This document shows, one piece after another, positions 11,066 through 19,847 of a stretch of DNA of 64,000 nucleotides. This DNA is from Micromonospora lupini str. Lupac 08 (GTDB lineage: Bacteria; Actinomycetota; Actinomycetes; Mycobacteriales; Micromonosporaceae). Made by a program: the position numbers and the translations under genes. The number at the start of each line of letters is the position of its first letter. Position 1 is the stretch's first letter. The stretch covers positions 3,677,397 through 3,741,396 of the forward strand of contig NZ_HF570108.1 of NCBI RefSeq assembly GCF_000297395.2. Reading direction: 5' to 3'. The notes beneath the pieces were generated by a model. That model had not been told where the DNA came from. It did not search any database and saw only the letters and a program-made list of their open reading frames with translations.

Positions 11066-11818
11066 ATGACAACGGCAGGCGACGCGCCACGCTGCGCGCT
11101 GGTGACCGGGGTGTCCCGGGGAATCGGCCGGGCCGTCGCGCTGCGGCTCGCCGCCCAGGGGTACGCGGTGGCGGGCTGCTACAGCGCGCCCAGCGAGGCC
11201 GCGGAGAAGACCCGGGCGGAGGTCGAGGCGTACGGGGTCGGGTCGTGGTTCGGGCCGTGCGACGTGACCGACCCGACCGCTGTCGACGCGTTCGTCACCG
11301 CCGCCGAGCGGCACCTCGGGCCGCTCACCGCGCTCGTCAACAACGCCGGCATCACCCGGGACCGGCCGCTGGTGCTGATGGCCCCGGACGAGTGGCACGA
11401 CGTGATCGGCACCAACCTCACCGGCACCTGGAACACCTGCCGGACGGTCGCGTTCCGCTTCCTCAAGCGACGCCGCGGCGCCATCGTCAACCTCTCCTCG
11501 GTCGCCGGGGTCACCGGCAACACCGGGCAGACCAACTACGCCGCCAGCAAGGCCGGCATCATCGGGCTCAGCCTGTCGCTGGCCAAGGAGGTCGCCGGGT
11601 ACGGCGTCCGGGTCAACGTGGTCGCTCCCGGCTTCATCGAGACCGACATGACCGCCGCGCTGCCGGCCAAGCTGCGCGAACAGGCGTTGGGGCAGATCCC
11701 GCTGGGCCGCTTCGGCGCGCCCGCCGACGTCGCCGACCTGGTCGAGTTCCTGCTCTCCGAGCGCGCCGGCTACATCACCGGCCAGGTGATCCGGGTGGAC
11801 GGGGGGATCGTGCTGTGA
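11066..11818 (+). CDS. FabG-type 3-oxoacyl-ACP reductase (SDR), PKS ketoreductase
   Basis: 250 aa short-chain dehydrogenase. NADPH loop TGVSRGIGRAVA, NNAG segment, catalytic Ser in NLSSVAGVTG and YxxxK as Tyr158/Lys162, with C-terminal DGG as in FabG. Start supported by AGGGGGTGAC. The stop overlaps the GTG of the first dehydratase (GTGA). By position it is the beta-ketoreductase of the highly reducing type II PKS, acting on 3-oxoacyl-ACP after each extension. Confidence 0.94.
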   Translation: MTTAGDAPRCALVTGVSRGIGRAVALRLAAQGYAVAGCYSAPSEAAEKTRAEVEAYGVGSWFGPCDVTDPTAVDAFVTAAERHLGPLTALVNNAGITRDRPLVLMAPDEWHDVIGTNLTGTWNTCRTVAFRFLKRRRGAIVNLSSVAGVTGNTGQTNYAASKAGIIGLSLSLAKEVAGYGVRVNVVAPGFIETDMTAALPAKLREQALGQIPLGRFGAPADVADLVEFLLSERAGYITGQVIRVDGGIVL

Positions 11819-12288
11819 CCGCCGCACCCGCGTTCAGCGCCACCACCCGCCCCGTCGACACGTACGAGGCCGCGGCGGCGCCCCTGCCGGCGATCGAGTG
11901 GGTCGAGGTGTCGGCCGGGCCGCGCGGCGGGATCGGCCTGCGCGCCGGCACCACAGTCGACCCGACGGACGTCTACCTGGCCGGGCACTTCCCCGAGCTG
12001 ACCGTCTATCCGGGCGTGTTCACCCTGGAGACGATCGGGCAGGCCGTGACGGCGGCCGTCGGCTACTGCGCGGGCCGGCTGCCGCACCTGCACCTGCTGC
12101 GCTCCGCCCGGTTCCTCGCACCGCTGCTCGCGGGCGACACGCTCACCGTCGAGGCGTCGGTCGGCCCGGTCGGCGAGGACCAGTCCTTCGACGTGACCGC
12201 CCGGTGCGTACGCGGCGACGGGGTCCACGCGGCGACGGTGCGTGCCGTCTACCGCTGGCCGAGCGCGGACGGCGGGAACGCCCGATGA
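11815..12288 (+). CDS. FabZ/FabA-like hot-dog 3-hydroxyacyl-ACP dehydratase, catalytic subunit
   Basis: 157 aa. Shows the GHFPELTVYPGVFTLETIGQ helix and loop with the catalytic His58 and acidic Glu72 in family spacing. Starts from a GTG that overlaps the ketoreductase stop, and its own stop overlaps the next ATG. The next gene is a second hot-dog protein lacking the His, so the two may form a heterodimer with one working site per pair. Role: dehydrate 3-hydroxyacyl-ACP to enoyl-ACP. No enoyl reductase is encoded, so double bonds would remain and conjugate, giving a polyene. Confidence 0.88.
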   Translation: MTAAPAFSATTRPVDTYEAAAAPLPAIEWVEVSAGPRGGIGLRAGTTVDPTDVYLAGHFPELTVYPGVFTLETIGQAVTAAVGYCAGRLPHLHLLRSARFLAPLLAGDTLTVEASVGPVGEDQSFDVTARCVRGDGVHAATVRAVYRWPSADGGNAR

Positions 12289-12758
12289 GACTCGGCCACG
12301 GCGAGCTGCGGGCCCTGCTGCCGCACCGGTACCCGATGCTGCTGCTCGACCGGGTCGACAGCGTCGAGCCGGGAGTGAGCCTGGAGGCCGTCAAGGCGGT
12401 CACCGGCTGCGAGCCCTGTTACCGGGGGATCGCCGAGGGACAGGCCCCCGACCGGTACGCCTACCCGGCGTCGTTGCTGATCGAGTCGTTCGGTCAGGGT
12501 GCGGCGGTGCTCTGGCTGCTGTCGCGGGGGCCGGGCACGACCGGGCTGCCGATGTTCACCGCGGCCCGGGACTGCGTGCTGCTGCGCCCGGTCTACCCGG
12601 GCGACGTGATCCGGCACCGGGTCCGACTGGAACAGGTCGTGCACGGCGCCGCGTTCGCCACCGGATCCAGCTGGGTCGGGACCGACCAGGTGGCGGAGTT
12701 CGGCTCGATGATGGCGGTCGTCCGACCGGCCGACGCCGTCGCGGAGCGGAAACGATGA
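12285..12758 (+). CDS. FabZ-like hot-dog protein lacking the catalytic His
   Basis: 157 aa, translationally coupled (ATGA) to the first dehydratase. The FabZ N-terminal signature LPHRYPMLLLDRV is strong and the helix segment LLIESFGQGAAVL keeps Glu67. The GHFP loop is replaced by a longer GIAEGQAPDRYAYPAS segment without His. Partnered, partly inactive hot-dog subunits are known in other reducing type II systems, so a structural or product-gating partner of the preceding protein is the best reading. Independent activity seems unlikely. Evidence for the pairing is context only. Confidence 0.82.
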   Translation: MRLGHGELRALLPHRYPMLLLDRVDSVEPGVSLEAVKAVTGCEPCYRGIAEGQAPDRYAYPASLLIESFGQGAAVLWLLSRGPGTTGLPMFTAARDCVLLRPVYPGDVIRHRVRLEQVVHGAAFATGSSWVGTDQVAEFGSMMAVVRPADAVAERKR

Positions 12759-12776
12759 GAGGAAGAGGGAACCGGA

Positions 12777-13031
12777 ATGAGTGATCGCGACCAGCACATG
12801 GCGGAGCTGCGGGAGATCGTGGCGGAGGTGCTCGAGTTGGAACCGGAGGAGGTCGCCGACACCGCCGACTTCGTCGAGGAGTACGAGGCGGACTCGTTGC
12901 GGGCGATCGAGATCCTGGCCCGGATCGAGAAGAAGTACAAGGTGGAGATCCCGCAGGCCGAGTTGAACGAGATGCGCAGCCTCAAGGCCGTCCACGAGGT
13001 CGTGGCGCGACACGCCGGCTGGCAGGACTGA
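12777..13031 (+). CDS. Acyl carrier protein
   Basis: 84 aa acidic helical protein with the phosphopantetheine site EADSL at Ser40. The upstream AGAGGAAGAGGGA is a generous ribosome site. Sits between the dehydratases and the first ketosynthase and is the only ACP in the window, so it likely carries the growing chain for both ketosynthase pairs. No malonyl transferase is encoded here; the housekeeping FabD would have to charge it. Confidence 0.95.
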   Translation: MSDRDQHMAELREIVAEVLELEPEEVADTADFVEEYEADSLRAIEILARIEKKYKVEIPQAELNEMRSLKAVHEVVARHAGWQD

Positions 13032-13033
13032 CC

Positions 13034-14239
13034 GTGCACCGCGTGGTCGTCACCGGGCTCGGGCCGGTGTCCGGGATCGGGATCGGCGTGAACGAGTTCA
13101 CCGCCGGGCTGCGCTCCGGCCGGTCGGCCGCCGCGCCCATCACGAGCTTCGACGCGAGCGGGTTCCCGCACCACTGGGCGGGCGAGGTGCCCGCGTTCCG
13201 GCCGGAGGCGCTGTTGCGGCGGCTGCGGGTCGCCGACTGGGGTCGCTCGGCGCTGTTCGCGGCGGCGGCTGCCCGGCTGGCCGCGATGGACGCGGGTCTG
13301 TCGCTGCCGGCCACCGACCCGGCGCGCGTCGGCGCGGTCGTCGGCACCACCAGTGGCGAGTCGACGGTGGTGGAGCAGCTCACCGCCGAGCTGGTGGCCG
13401 GCGGCTACCCGACCATGTCCGCCGAGGCGCTGCGGCAGGCGCCGGCCGAGCGGCTGTCCTACGCGGTGAGCGCGGAGCTGGGGCTGGCCGGGGAGTCGGT
13501 CACCCTCACCACCGCCTGTTCGGCCAGCAACTACGCGATCGGGTACGCGTACGACCTGTTGTGCTGGGGTGAGGCGGACGTGATGGTGGCCGGCGGCGCC
13601 GACTCGGTGTGCCGGTGGGCGCACGCCGGCTTCTACCGCCTCGGCGCGTTGACCGAGCATGCCTGCCGGCCGTTCGACCGGGACCGCTCCGGCATCCTCA
13701 CCGGTGAGGGCGGCGCGGCCCTGGTGCTGGAGACCCTGGAGCACGCGCGGGACCGGGGCGCCCGGATCTACGCCGAGGTGCTCGGGTACGGCGTCAACTG
13801 CGACGCCCACCACATGGTCGCGCCCAACGAGGAGAGCGTCGCGGCGTGCATGCGCCTGGCCCAGGAGAACGCCGGGGTCAAACCGGAGGACATCGACTAC
13901 ATCAGCACGCACGGCACCGGCACGCCCGCCAACGACCTGTGCGAGGCGCGGGCCATCCGGGCGGTGTTCGGCGACCGGGTGCCGCCGGTCAGCTCGATCA
14001 AGTCGATGCTCGGCCACACGATGGGCGCGGCGAGCGGGTTCGGCGCGATCGCCACCACGCTGGGCATCCGGCACGGGTTCCTTCCCCCCACCATCAACTG
14101 GGCCACTCCCGACCCGCAGCTGTCGTGGATCGATCCGGTGCCGAACACGGCCCGACCGGCCACGGTGCGGGTGGCGCAGAACAACGGCCTGGCGTTCGGC
14201 GGCAACAACGCCATCACGATCTTCGGGGCGATCCGGTGA
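13034..14239 (+). CDS. Type II PKS ketosynthase alpha (KS pair 1)
   Basis: 401 aa, GTG start two bases after the ACP stop. Full condensing triad: Cys162 in TTACSAS, His293 in STHGTGTP and His328 in MLGHTMG. Catalyses decarboxylative Claisen extension of acyl-ACP. The stop overlaps the GTG of a catalytically dead homologue, the standard KS/CLF arrangement. Sequence resembles FabF-like and polyene-type ketosynthases; no aromatase or cyclase is nearby, so an aromatic polyketide is not suggested. Confidence 0.94.
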   Translation: MHRVVVTGLGPVSGIGIGVNEFTAGLRSGRSAAAPITSFDASGFPHHWAGEVPAFRPEALLRRLRVADWGRSALFAAAAARLAAMDAGLSLPATDPARVGAVVGTTSGESTVVEQLTAELVAGGYPTMSAEALRQAPAERLSYAVSAELGLAGESVTLTTACSASNYAIGYAYDLLCWGEADVMVAGGADSVCRWAHAGFYRLGALTEHACRPFDRDRSGILTGEGGAALVLETLEHARDRGARIYAEVLGYGVNCDAHHMVAPNEESVAACMRLAQENAGVKPEDIDYISTHGTGTPANDLCEARAIRAVFGDRVPPVSSIKSMLGHTMGAASGFGAIATTLGIRHGFLPPTINWATPDPQLSWIDPVPNTARPATVRVAQNNGLAFGGNNAITIFGAIR

Positions 14240-15270
14240 CCGGCCTGGTGACCGGCTGGGGAGTGCTCAGCGCGGCCGGGGAGTCGGTGAGCGAGCTGCT
14301 GGCCGCCGTACGCGCCGGCGCGGTCGTCGGTGTCGACGTCCGCGACCGCTTCGACGAGCCGCTGCCCACGGCGCAGGCGCCGGCGATCGCCGACTTCGAC
14401 GTACGTCGGCTGCTGGGGCGCAAGGGCACCAGCTTCCTGGACCGGGCGACCGCGCTGGCGATGGTGGCCTGCGGGCGGGCGCTGGCCGACGGCGGGCTCA
14501 CCCCGGACGACGACAACCGGCACCGCATCGGCGTGGTGCTGGGCACCACCACCGGCAGTCTGAAGTCCACGATGGACTTCTCCCGGGAGACGCTTGTGCA
14601 GGACAAGCCGTACCTGGTCAACCCGGTGTTGTTCCCCAACACGGTGATGAACTGCGCCAGCGGCCAGGCCGCGATCCGCTACGGCCTGCGCGGCGTCAAC
14701 GCCACGGTGGCGGGCGGCCCGCTCGCCTTCCTGTACGCGCTGCGCTACGCGCTCAACGCCCTGCGCCGGGGCTACGTCGACGCCCTGCTGGTCGGCGGGG
14801 TGGAGGAGTACACGCCGAACACGGCGTGGGCGGCGGAGCTGACCGGCGCCGGTCCGGCCGGTGAGGCCGCGGCGGTCTACCTGCTGCGCCGCCCGACGCC
14901 CGGGCTCACCGAGGCGCCGCGCGCCCAGGTGCTCTCGGTGGCCACCGGCTTCCAGCCGGAGCCGAGCGTCGACGGACTCGCCGGCTGTGTACGTCGGGCG
15001 CTGGCCACCGCGAAGGTCCGCCCGGCCGACGTGTGGGCGATCGCGAGCGGCGATCTCGACGCCGACAGCCTGTCCGAGGTGGTGCCGGTGGCCGCGCAGC
15101 GGTGGTCGGTGCGTCCGGCGCTCGGCGACTGTCAGTCCGTCACCGGCGCGCTGGCGCTGGGCGTGCTGCTGGGCCGCTACGCCGAGGACCCGGACGCGCG
15201 TGGTCGGCCCGCGCTCATCGTCGGGCGCTCGCGCGACGGCGCGGTCGCCGCGGCAGTGGTGCGGGGGTAG
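14236..15270 (+). CDS. Chain-length-factor-like ketosynthase beta (pair 1)
   Basis: 344 aa with a GTGA overlap to KS1. Keeps the thiolase-fold core (LFPNTVMNCASGQAAIRYGL) but lacks the His motifs. Counting back 20 residues from the conserved Asp of the DALLVGG strand, as in KS1, puts Pro in the active Cys position (TVAGGPLAF). Expected to form a heterodimer with KS1 and set chain length or pocket shape. At 344 aa it is shorter than classical CLFs (about 400), the C-terminal half being reduced. Confidence 0.85.
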   Translation: MTGLVTGWGVLSAAGESVSELLAAVRAGAVVGVDVRDRFDEPLPTAQAPAIADFDVRRLLGRKGTSFLDRATALAMVACGRALADGGLTPDDDNRHRIGVVLGTTTGSLKSTMDFSRETLVQDKPYLVNPVLFPNTVMNCASGQAAIRYGLRGVNATVAGGPLAFLYALRYALNALRRGYVDALLVGGVEEYTPNTAWAAELTGAGPAGEAAAVYLLRRPTPGLTEAPRAQVLSVATGFQPEPSVDGLAGCVRRALATAKVRPADVWAIASGDLDADSLSEVVPVAAQRWSVRPALGDCQSVTGALALGVLLGRYAEDPDARGRPALIVGRSRDGAVAAAVVRG

Positions 15271-15273
15271 GAC

Positions 15274-16389
15274 ATGTCCGCGACCATCACCGCCACCGCG
15301 GTCCGTACCTGCTTCGGCGACGGTCCGGCGACCGTCGGGGCGCTGCTGTCGGGCGCGTGCGGCGCCGCCGGGCTGCGACGGTCGGACCCGGCCCGGGTGG
15401 GGGTCGGTCACGGCTACCCGATCGACGACGACCGGCCGTTCGGCCCGAGCCGCTGGCTGACCGACTGCGTGGCCGAGGCCGTCGCCGCCGCCGGCCTCGA
15501 CCCGCGTCGACAGCGGGTGGTCAGTCTCGTCGGCACCGGCCTGCGCGAGTCGGCCGAGGTGGAACGGGCGGCCCTCGCCGGCGCGGTGGACTTTCCCGCC
15601 GAGCGGCTGCACTTCGCCGACGCCGTCGCCGGCGCGGCGCCCGGCGTGCAGCGGGTGGTCACCCTGGCCAACGCGTGCAGCGCCGGTGGGTCCGCCCTCG
15701 CCCTGGCACAGGACCTGGTGGAGACCGGCGAGGCGGACGCCGTGCTGGTCGGCGGCACCGACGGCAGCAGCGCCTCCATGCTGGCGATGATCGGTCGGGT
15801 GGCCAGCCATCCGACCAGCCGGGTGCAGCCCTTCGACGCCGACCGGGCCGGTGTGCTGCTCGGCGACGGCGCGGCGGTCCTGGTGGTCGAGCCGGAACGA
15901 CCGGGCCGCGGGCTGGCCCGGCTGCTCGCCACCGGGCTGTCCTGCGATGCCGGGCACGAGACGGCGCCCGACCCGGCGGGCATCCTGCGGGCGGTCCACG
16001 ACGCCCACCACCGCGCCGACCGCCGGCCCGACCAGGTCGACCTGGTCGTGGCGCACGGCACCGGCACGACACTCAACGACGAGACCGAGGCGCGGGTCAT
16101 CGCGCAGGTGTTCGCCGGCTGCGAGCCCGGCCCCCTGGTCACCGCCCTGAAGGGCGCCGTCGGCCACACGTCGGGAGGGTCGGCGCTGCTCAGCGTCGCT
16201 GTCGCCGTCGAGGTCCTGCGTACCGGCCGGGTGCCGCCGGTGGTCGGGCTGACCCGGCCGGCGCCCGAGGCGGCCGCGCTGCGGCTGGTCCGCGACGCGG
16301 CCGTACGGGCCGACGTGCGGGTGGCGCAGGTGGACGCGTTCGGCTTCGGCGGTCTCAACGCCGTCACCGTCCTGGAGGCGCTGCGATGA
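15274..16389 (+). CDS. Type II PKS ketosynthase alpha (KS pair 2)
   Basis: 371 aa. Complete triad: Cys135 in LANACSAGG, His261 in VAHGTGTT and His298 in VGHTSGGS. Starts three bases after the first CLF stop; its stop forms ATGA with the next gene. A second active ketosynthase in the same operon suggests division of labour, for example priming or first extension versus later cycles, or two chain lengths. The N-terminus is compact compared with KS1. Confidence 0.92.
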   Translation: MSATITATAVRTCFGDGPATVGALLSGACGAAGLRRSDPARVGVGHGYPIDDDRPFGPSRWLTDCVAEAVAAAGLDPRRQRVVSLVGTGLRESAEVERAALAGAVDFPAERLHFADAVAGAAPGVQRVVTLANACSAGGSALALAQDLVETGEADAVLVGGTDGSSASMLAMIGRVASHPTSRVQPFDADRAGVLLGDGAAVLVVEPERPGRGLARLLATGLSCDAGHETAPDPAGILRAVHDAHHRADRRPDQVDLVVAHGTGTTLNDETEARVIAQVFAGCEPGPLVTALKGAVGHTSGGSALLSVAVAVEVLRTGRVPPVVGLTRPAPEAAALRLVRDAAVRADVRVAQVDAFGFGGLNAVTVLEALR

Positions 16390-17444
16390 CCGGCCGCGTC
16401 CACACCGGACACCTCGCGCCGACACCGGACCGCACCGTGCCGCCGGCCGCGTCCCGCCGTCCGAGCGAGGTGACCCGACCGGGTCGGTCCACGACGGACA
16501 ACCCCGCCGCGACCGACCCGGGTGTCGCCGCCGGAGCCGACCCGGCTCCGCCGGTGGCCGCCGTTCTCGCGGCGGCACTGCACCTGCCGGGAGTCGACCT
16601 GCGCGGAGTGCACCTGCCGGGAGCCGACCTGCCGGTCGGTGTCGCCGGGGCGTGGGCCGCCGACGAGGAGCCCGCCTGCCCGCCCGAGCGCGCCGCCGAC
16701 CTGCTCGGCCGCAAGGGTCTGCTGGCCAAGGAGCCGGCCACCCGGCTCGCCCTCTGCGCCGTGCACCGGGCGCTGGGCCTCGCGCCGAAGGCTCCCCGCC
16801 CGAGCGGGCCGGCGGATCCGCGTACCGCAGTGGTGGTCAGCTCCAACCTGGGCAACGTCGCCACCGTCGGCGACATCGCCCGCCGGCTGCGCGAGGGCGG
16901 CCCGCGCGAGGTCGGCCCGCTGGAGGCGCCGAACGCCTCCAGCAACGTCATCGCCGGCGCGATCGCGATCTGGTTCCGCTTCGGCGGGCCCAACCTCACC
17001 GTCTGCTCCGGGGCCACCGCCGGCCTGGACGCGATCTGGCTGGCCGGCCTGCTGCTGCGCACCGGCCGCGCCGACCGGGTCGTCGTGGTCGGCACCGAAC
17101 CGGACGACCCGCAGGCACAGGCCCTGCACGCCGCCCGGGACGGCGCCACCGCCGGTGTGCCGCTGCGCACCGGGGCGGCCTGCCTGCTGCTCGGCCGAAC
17201 CGATGGTGCGCCGCACCCGTTGGCACTGCTCGGGCCCGTCCGAGCGGGCATACCCGGCGACGGCCCACCACACGGCCCCCTGGTCGACGCGGCCGCCGTG
17301 GCGGGTGACCACTACGGCGCCGCCGGGGTCGTGCACACGGCGCTGGCCGTACGCCTGGTCGGCGCCACCCCGACCGTCACGGTCCGCTGCGGCGACCCCG
17401 TCGACGGCATGCGCGAACTCGACGTCCGGGCGGCGCGGCGATGA
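16386..17444 (+). CDS. Chain-length-factor-like ketosynthase beta (pair 2)
   Basis: 352 aa, ATGA overlap with KS pair 2. The first ~60 residues are a low-complexity Pro/Ala/Asp-rich extension not expected in the fold. The core has NASSNVIAGAIAIWFRFGGPN followed, in the active Cys region, by SGATAG, where alignment by spacing to the conserved RADRVVVVG strand places Ala at the Cys position. Both His motifs are absent. Best read as the partner of the preceding ketosynthase. Its stop overlaps the hydrolase ATG. Confidence 0.82.
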   Translation: MTGRVHTGHLAPTPDRTVPPAASRRPSEVTRPGRSTTDNPAATDPGVAAGADPAPPVAAVLAAALHLPGVDLRGVHLPGADLPVGVAGAWAADEEPACPPERAADLLGRKGLLAKEPATRLALCAVHRALGLAPKAPRPSGPADPRTAVVVSSNLGNVATVGDIARRLREGGPREVGPLEAPNASSNVIAGAIAIWFRFGGPNLTVCSGATAGLDAIWLAGLLLRTGRADRVVVVGTEPDDPQAQALHAARDGATAGVPLRTGAACLLLGRTDGAPHPLALLGPVRAGIPGDGPPHGPLVDAAAVAGDHYGAAGVVHTALAVRLVGATPTVTVRCGDPVDGMRELDVRAARR

Positions 17445-18250
17445 GCGGCCCGCCACCCCCGGTCGCCGTGCACCGGCTCGCCGGCCCGGACACCGGGACA
17501 CCGACAGTGCTGCTGGCGCACGGCATGTCCGACGCCTGGCGCAGTTGGCGGCCCCTGGCGCAGCGGCTGCCCACCGGCTGGCGGCTGCTCGCGGCCGAGC
17601 TGCCCTGGAAGGCCGGCACCGACCACCGCTGGCGGCGTCGGGGCACCCCCGGTGCCTGGCTCGCCGCCGCCGTCCGTGCCCTGGCCACGCCGCCGGACGT
17701 CGTGGTCGGCCACTCGCTCGGCGCGAACGCGGTGCTGGAGATGCTCGCCACCGAACCGGACGTCGCGCCGCGCGGAGCGATGCTCATCGCCCCGTTCTAC
17801 TGCCCGCCCGACCTGTCGATCACCTGGGCGGTGCACGAGCGGGCCCAGGCCAACTTCGTGCAGATCATCGACGAGGGGCTGCGCCACCGCCTCGGCCCCC
17901 GCCTGGCCGACCTGGACCCGGAGACGTTGGCCGCGATGCGCGACATCATGGTCGACCGGATCGGCCCGGTCGGCTTCACCACGCTGTTCGACCACTTCAC
18001 CGCGACCGCCGGCCTGCCGCTGCACGCGGTGACCGTGCCGACCATGGTGCTCACCGGTGGCCGCGACCCCGGCCTCGACGGCCCGCGCGTCGGCGCGCTG
18101 CGCGCCGAACTGCCCGACGCGCACGTCGTCGTGGAGCCGGACTTCCACCACTTCTGTCATCTCGACCGGGCGGCCGAGGTGGCCCGACACGTCGCGGGCT
18201 TCGTCGAGAAGGTCTGCCCCGACCCCGCGATCCGAGGAGGTACGCCGTGA
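17441..18250 (+). CDS. Alpha/beta hydrolase, possible chain-releasing or editing thioesterase
   Basis: 269 aa. Oxyanion segment LLAHGMSDAW, nucleophile Ser92 in VGHSLGAN, acid Asp209 in TGGRDPG and His236/His237 in FHHF, a complete hydrolase triad. ATGA overlap with the second CLF and GTGA overlap with the following gene. Could release the polyketide from the ACP, hydrolyse a CoA ester or form a lactone. The family is too broad for a firm reaction. Confidence 0.85.
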   Translation: MSGPPPPVAVHRLAGPDTGTPTVLLAHGMSDAWRSWRPLAQRLPTGWRLLAAELPWKAGTDHRWRRRGTPGAWLAAAVRALATPPDVVVGHSLGANAVLEMLATEPDVAPRGAMLIAPFYCPPDLSITWAVHERAQANFVQIIDEGLRHRLGPRLADLDPETLAAMRDIMVDRIGPVGFTTLFDHFTATAGLPLHAVTVPTMVLTGGRDPGLDGPRVGALRAELPDAHVVVEPDFHHFCHLDRAAEVARHVAGFVEKVCPDPAIRGGTP

Positions 18251-19155
18251 CCACGGCGGTTGAGAACGCATCCGTGACGCTGTCCGCCCGACCCGGGTTC
18301 GAGGGCGCGAACATCCGCACCTGGATCGGGTTCAAACACTTCGCGTACCTGGTGGAGCAGAGCGTGCTGGAGTGGTTCCGGGAGCGGGGCCACGGCCCCG
18401 GCCGCCTCTACCACGAGCACGGGGTGGGACTGTCGATCCGGGACTGCTCGCTGCTGCTGCCCGCCGTCCTGGACGTCGACGACACCGCGACGGTGGTGGC
18501 GACGCCCGCCGCCAACGGTCGGTTCGGAGTGCGGATGGGCGTGCGCCGCGACGCCGACGTCACCGTGTGCCGGGCCCGGGTGCGGGTGGCCCTGGTGCGG
18601 GAGGCGGACGTACCGCAGGGGGCGCCGCTGCCGGCGGAGCTGGCCGGCCTCGCGGAGGAACCGGCCGTCGGCGAGCCGGGAGCGCCCGCCGGCGCCGACC
18701 CGGCCGACACGGTGCGCGCCGCCGGCGCGGGCTTCGTGTGGCCGTGGCGGGTGCCCTACTTCTACTGCCAGTACTCGCAGCGGATGCAGCACTCCGGGTA
18801 CGTCCGGCTGCTGGAGGAGGTGGTGGACCGCTACCTCGCCGACCGGGGCGTGTCGGTGGGTCGGATGCTGCGCGAGCGGGGCTGGATCCCGGTGGTCTCC
18901 CGCGCCCGGATCGAGGTGCTCGGCGACGCCCACCTCGACGAGCCGATGTGGGTCAGCTTCACCGTCACCGACGTGCTCAAGGACGTCACGTACGACGCCC
19001 GCATGGACTGCCACGTCGTCCGCGACGGTCGCCTGGTCCGGGTGGCGACGGCGAGCATCCTACACGGGTACGCCGTCAGCCGCGGCCCCGAGGCGGGCCG
19101 GCTCGCCACCCTCGACGAGGACACCGTGGCGGCGCTGACCGGTGGGCAGCGGTGA
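18247..19155 (+). CDS. Double hot-dog (4HBT-like) thioesterase-family protein
   Basis: 302 aa made of two hot-dog halves, about residues 20-130 and 165-290, joined by an Ala/Pro/Gly-rich linker. The second half (YSQRMQHSGYVRLLEEVVDRY) resembles acyl-ACP or 4-hydroxybenzoyl-CoA thioesterases. A GAGGAGG ribosome site precedes the GTG. Tandem hot-dog proteins act as thioesterases, dehydratases or aldol-type cyclases. With an alpha/beta hydrolase beside it, plain thioester release would be redundant, so chain shaping is possible. Function not assignable from sequence alone. Confidence 0.75.
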   Translation: MTTAVENASVTLSARPGFEGANIRTWIGFKHFAYLVEQSVLEWFRERGHGPGRLYHEHGVGLSIRDCSLLLPAVLDVDDTATVVATPAANGRFGVRMGVRRDADVTVCRARVRVALVREADVPQGAPLPAELAGLAEEPAVGEPGAPAGADPADTVRAAGAGFVWPWRVPYFYCQYSQRMQHSGYVRLLEEVVDRYLADRGVSVGRMLRERGWIPVVSRARIEVLGDAHLDEPMWVSFTVTDVLKDVTYDARMDCHVVRDGRLVRVATASILHGYAVSRGPEAGRLATLDEDTVAALTGGQR

Positions 19156-19847
19156 TGGCCGCCAGGCAGCCCCGGCTGTACTTCTCCTTCCGCAGCCCGT
19201 ACAGCTGGCTGGCGGTGGAGCGGCTGACCCGGGCGCTGGGCCGGCCGCAGGAGGCGCTGGAGTTCATCCCCTACTGGGACCCGGACGCGCGCACCGAGGC
19301 GGCGTTGACCGCCCGCGGCGGCGCCTTCCACTACGTGCAGATGAGCAAGCCGAAGCATCTCTACCTGCTCCAGGACGCCAAGCGGCAGGCCCAACGGCTG
19401 GGCCTGTCGATGCGCTGGCCGATCGACATCGACCCGTGGTGGGAGGTCCCGCACCTGGGCTGGTTGGCCGCCCGGGAACAGGGCGCGGGGGAGGCGTTCT
19501 ACCGGGAGGTGATCGCCGCCCGCTGGCAGCGCGGCGAGGACGTGTGCACCCCGGAGGTGATCTCCGAGGTGGCCGAGCGGGCCGGGGTGGACCCGTCGGT
19601 GGTGCTCGGCGCGGTGGAGGACGAGTCCGTCCGGGCCGCCGGGGCGAACTGCCTGCTGCGGGCGTACGAGGAGGACATCTTCGGCATTCCCTACCTGCGG
19701 CTGGGCCCGCACCGGTTCTGGGGTGTGGACCGGGTCGACGACTTCCTCGCCGCGTACGCCGAGCGGACCGGCACGCCCGTCGCGCCCCCCGCGGTGCCGG
19801 CGGGCGTGGGCGGGTACGACACCGACACCGGAGGCGGCTGTGGCTGA
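19155..19847 (+). CDS. DsbA-family / 2-hydroxychromene-2-carboxylate isomerase-like (GST kappa) protein
   Basis: 230 aa starting at the ATG of a TGATG junction. Opens with LYFSFRSPYSWLAVERL, the kappa-class thioredoxin-fold signature with Ser rather than a CxxC pair. The helical insertion and the IFGIPYLRLGPHRFWGVDRVD C-terminal segment are also typical. Relatives isomerise double bonds or rings with glutathione, or act in polyketide tailoring. Actinobacteria make mycothiol instead of glutathione, so the cofactor is uncertain. A plausible polyene or ring isomerase for the pathway. Confidence 0.8.
   Translation: MAARQPRLYFSFRSPYSWLAVERLTRALGRPQEALEFIPYWDPDARTEAALTARGGAFHYVQMSKPKHLYLLQDAKRQAQRLGLSMRWPIDIDPWWEVPHLGWLAAREQGAGEAFYREVIAARWQRGEDVCTPEVISEVAERAGVDPSVVLGAVEDESVRAAGANCLLRAYEEDIFGIPYLRLGPHRFWGVDRVDDFLAAYAERTGTPVAPPAVPAGVGGYDTDTGGGCG

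Noticed and set aside
13846-14235. Longer start for the first CLF-like gene
   Set aside because: Overlaps the 3' end of KS1 deeply; the GTGA junction at 14236 matches the operon's pattern and gives a homologous N-terminus.
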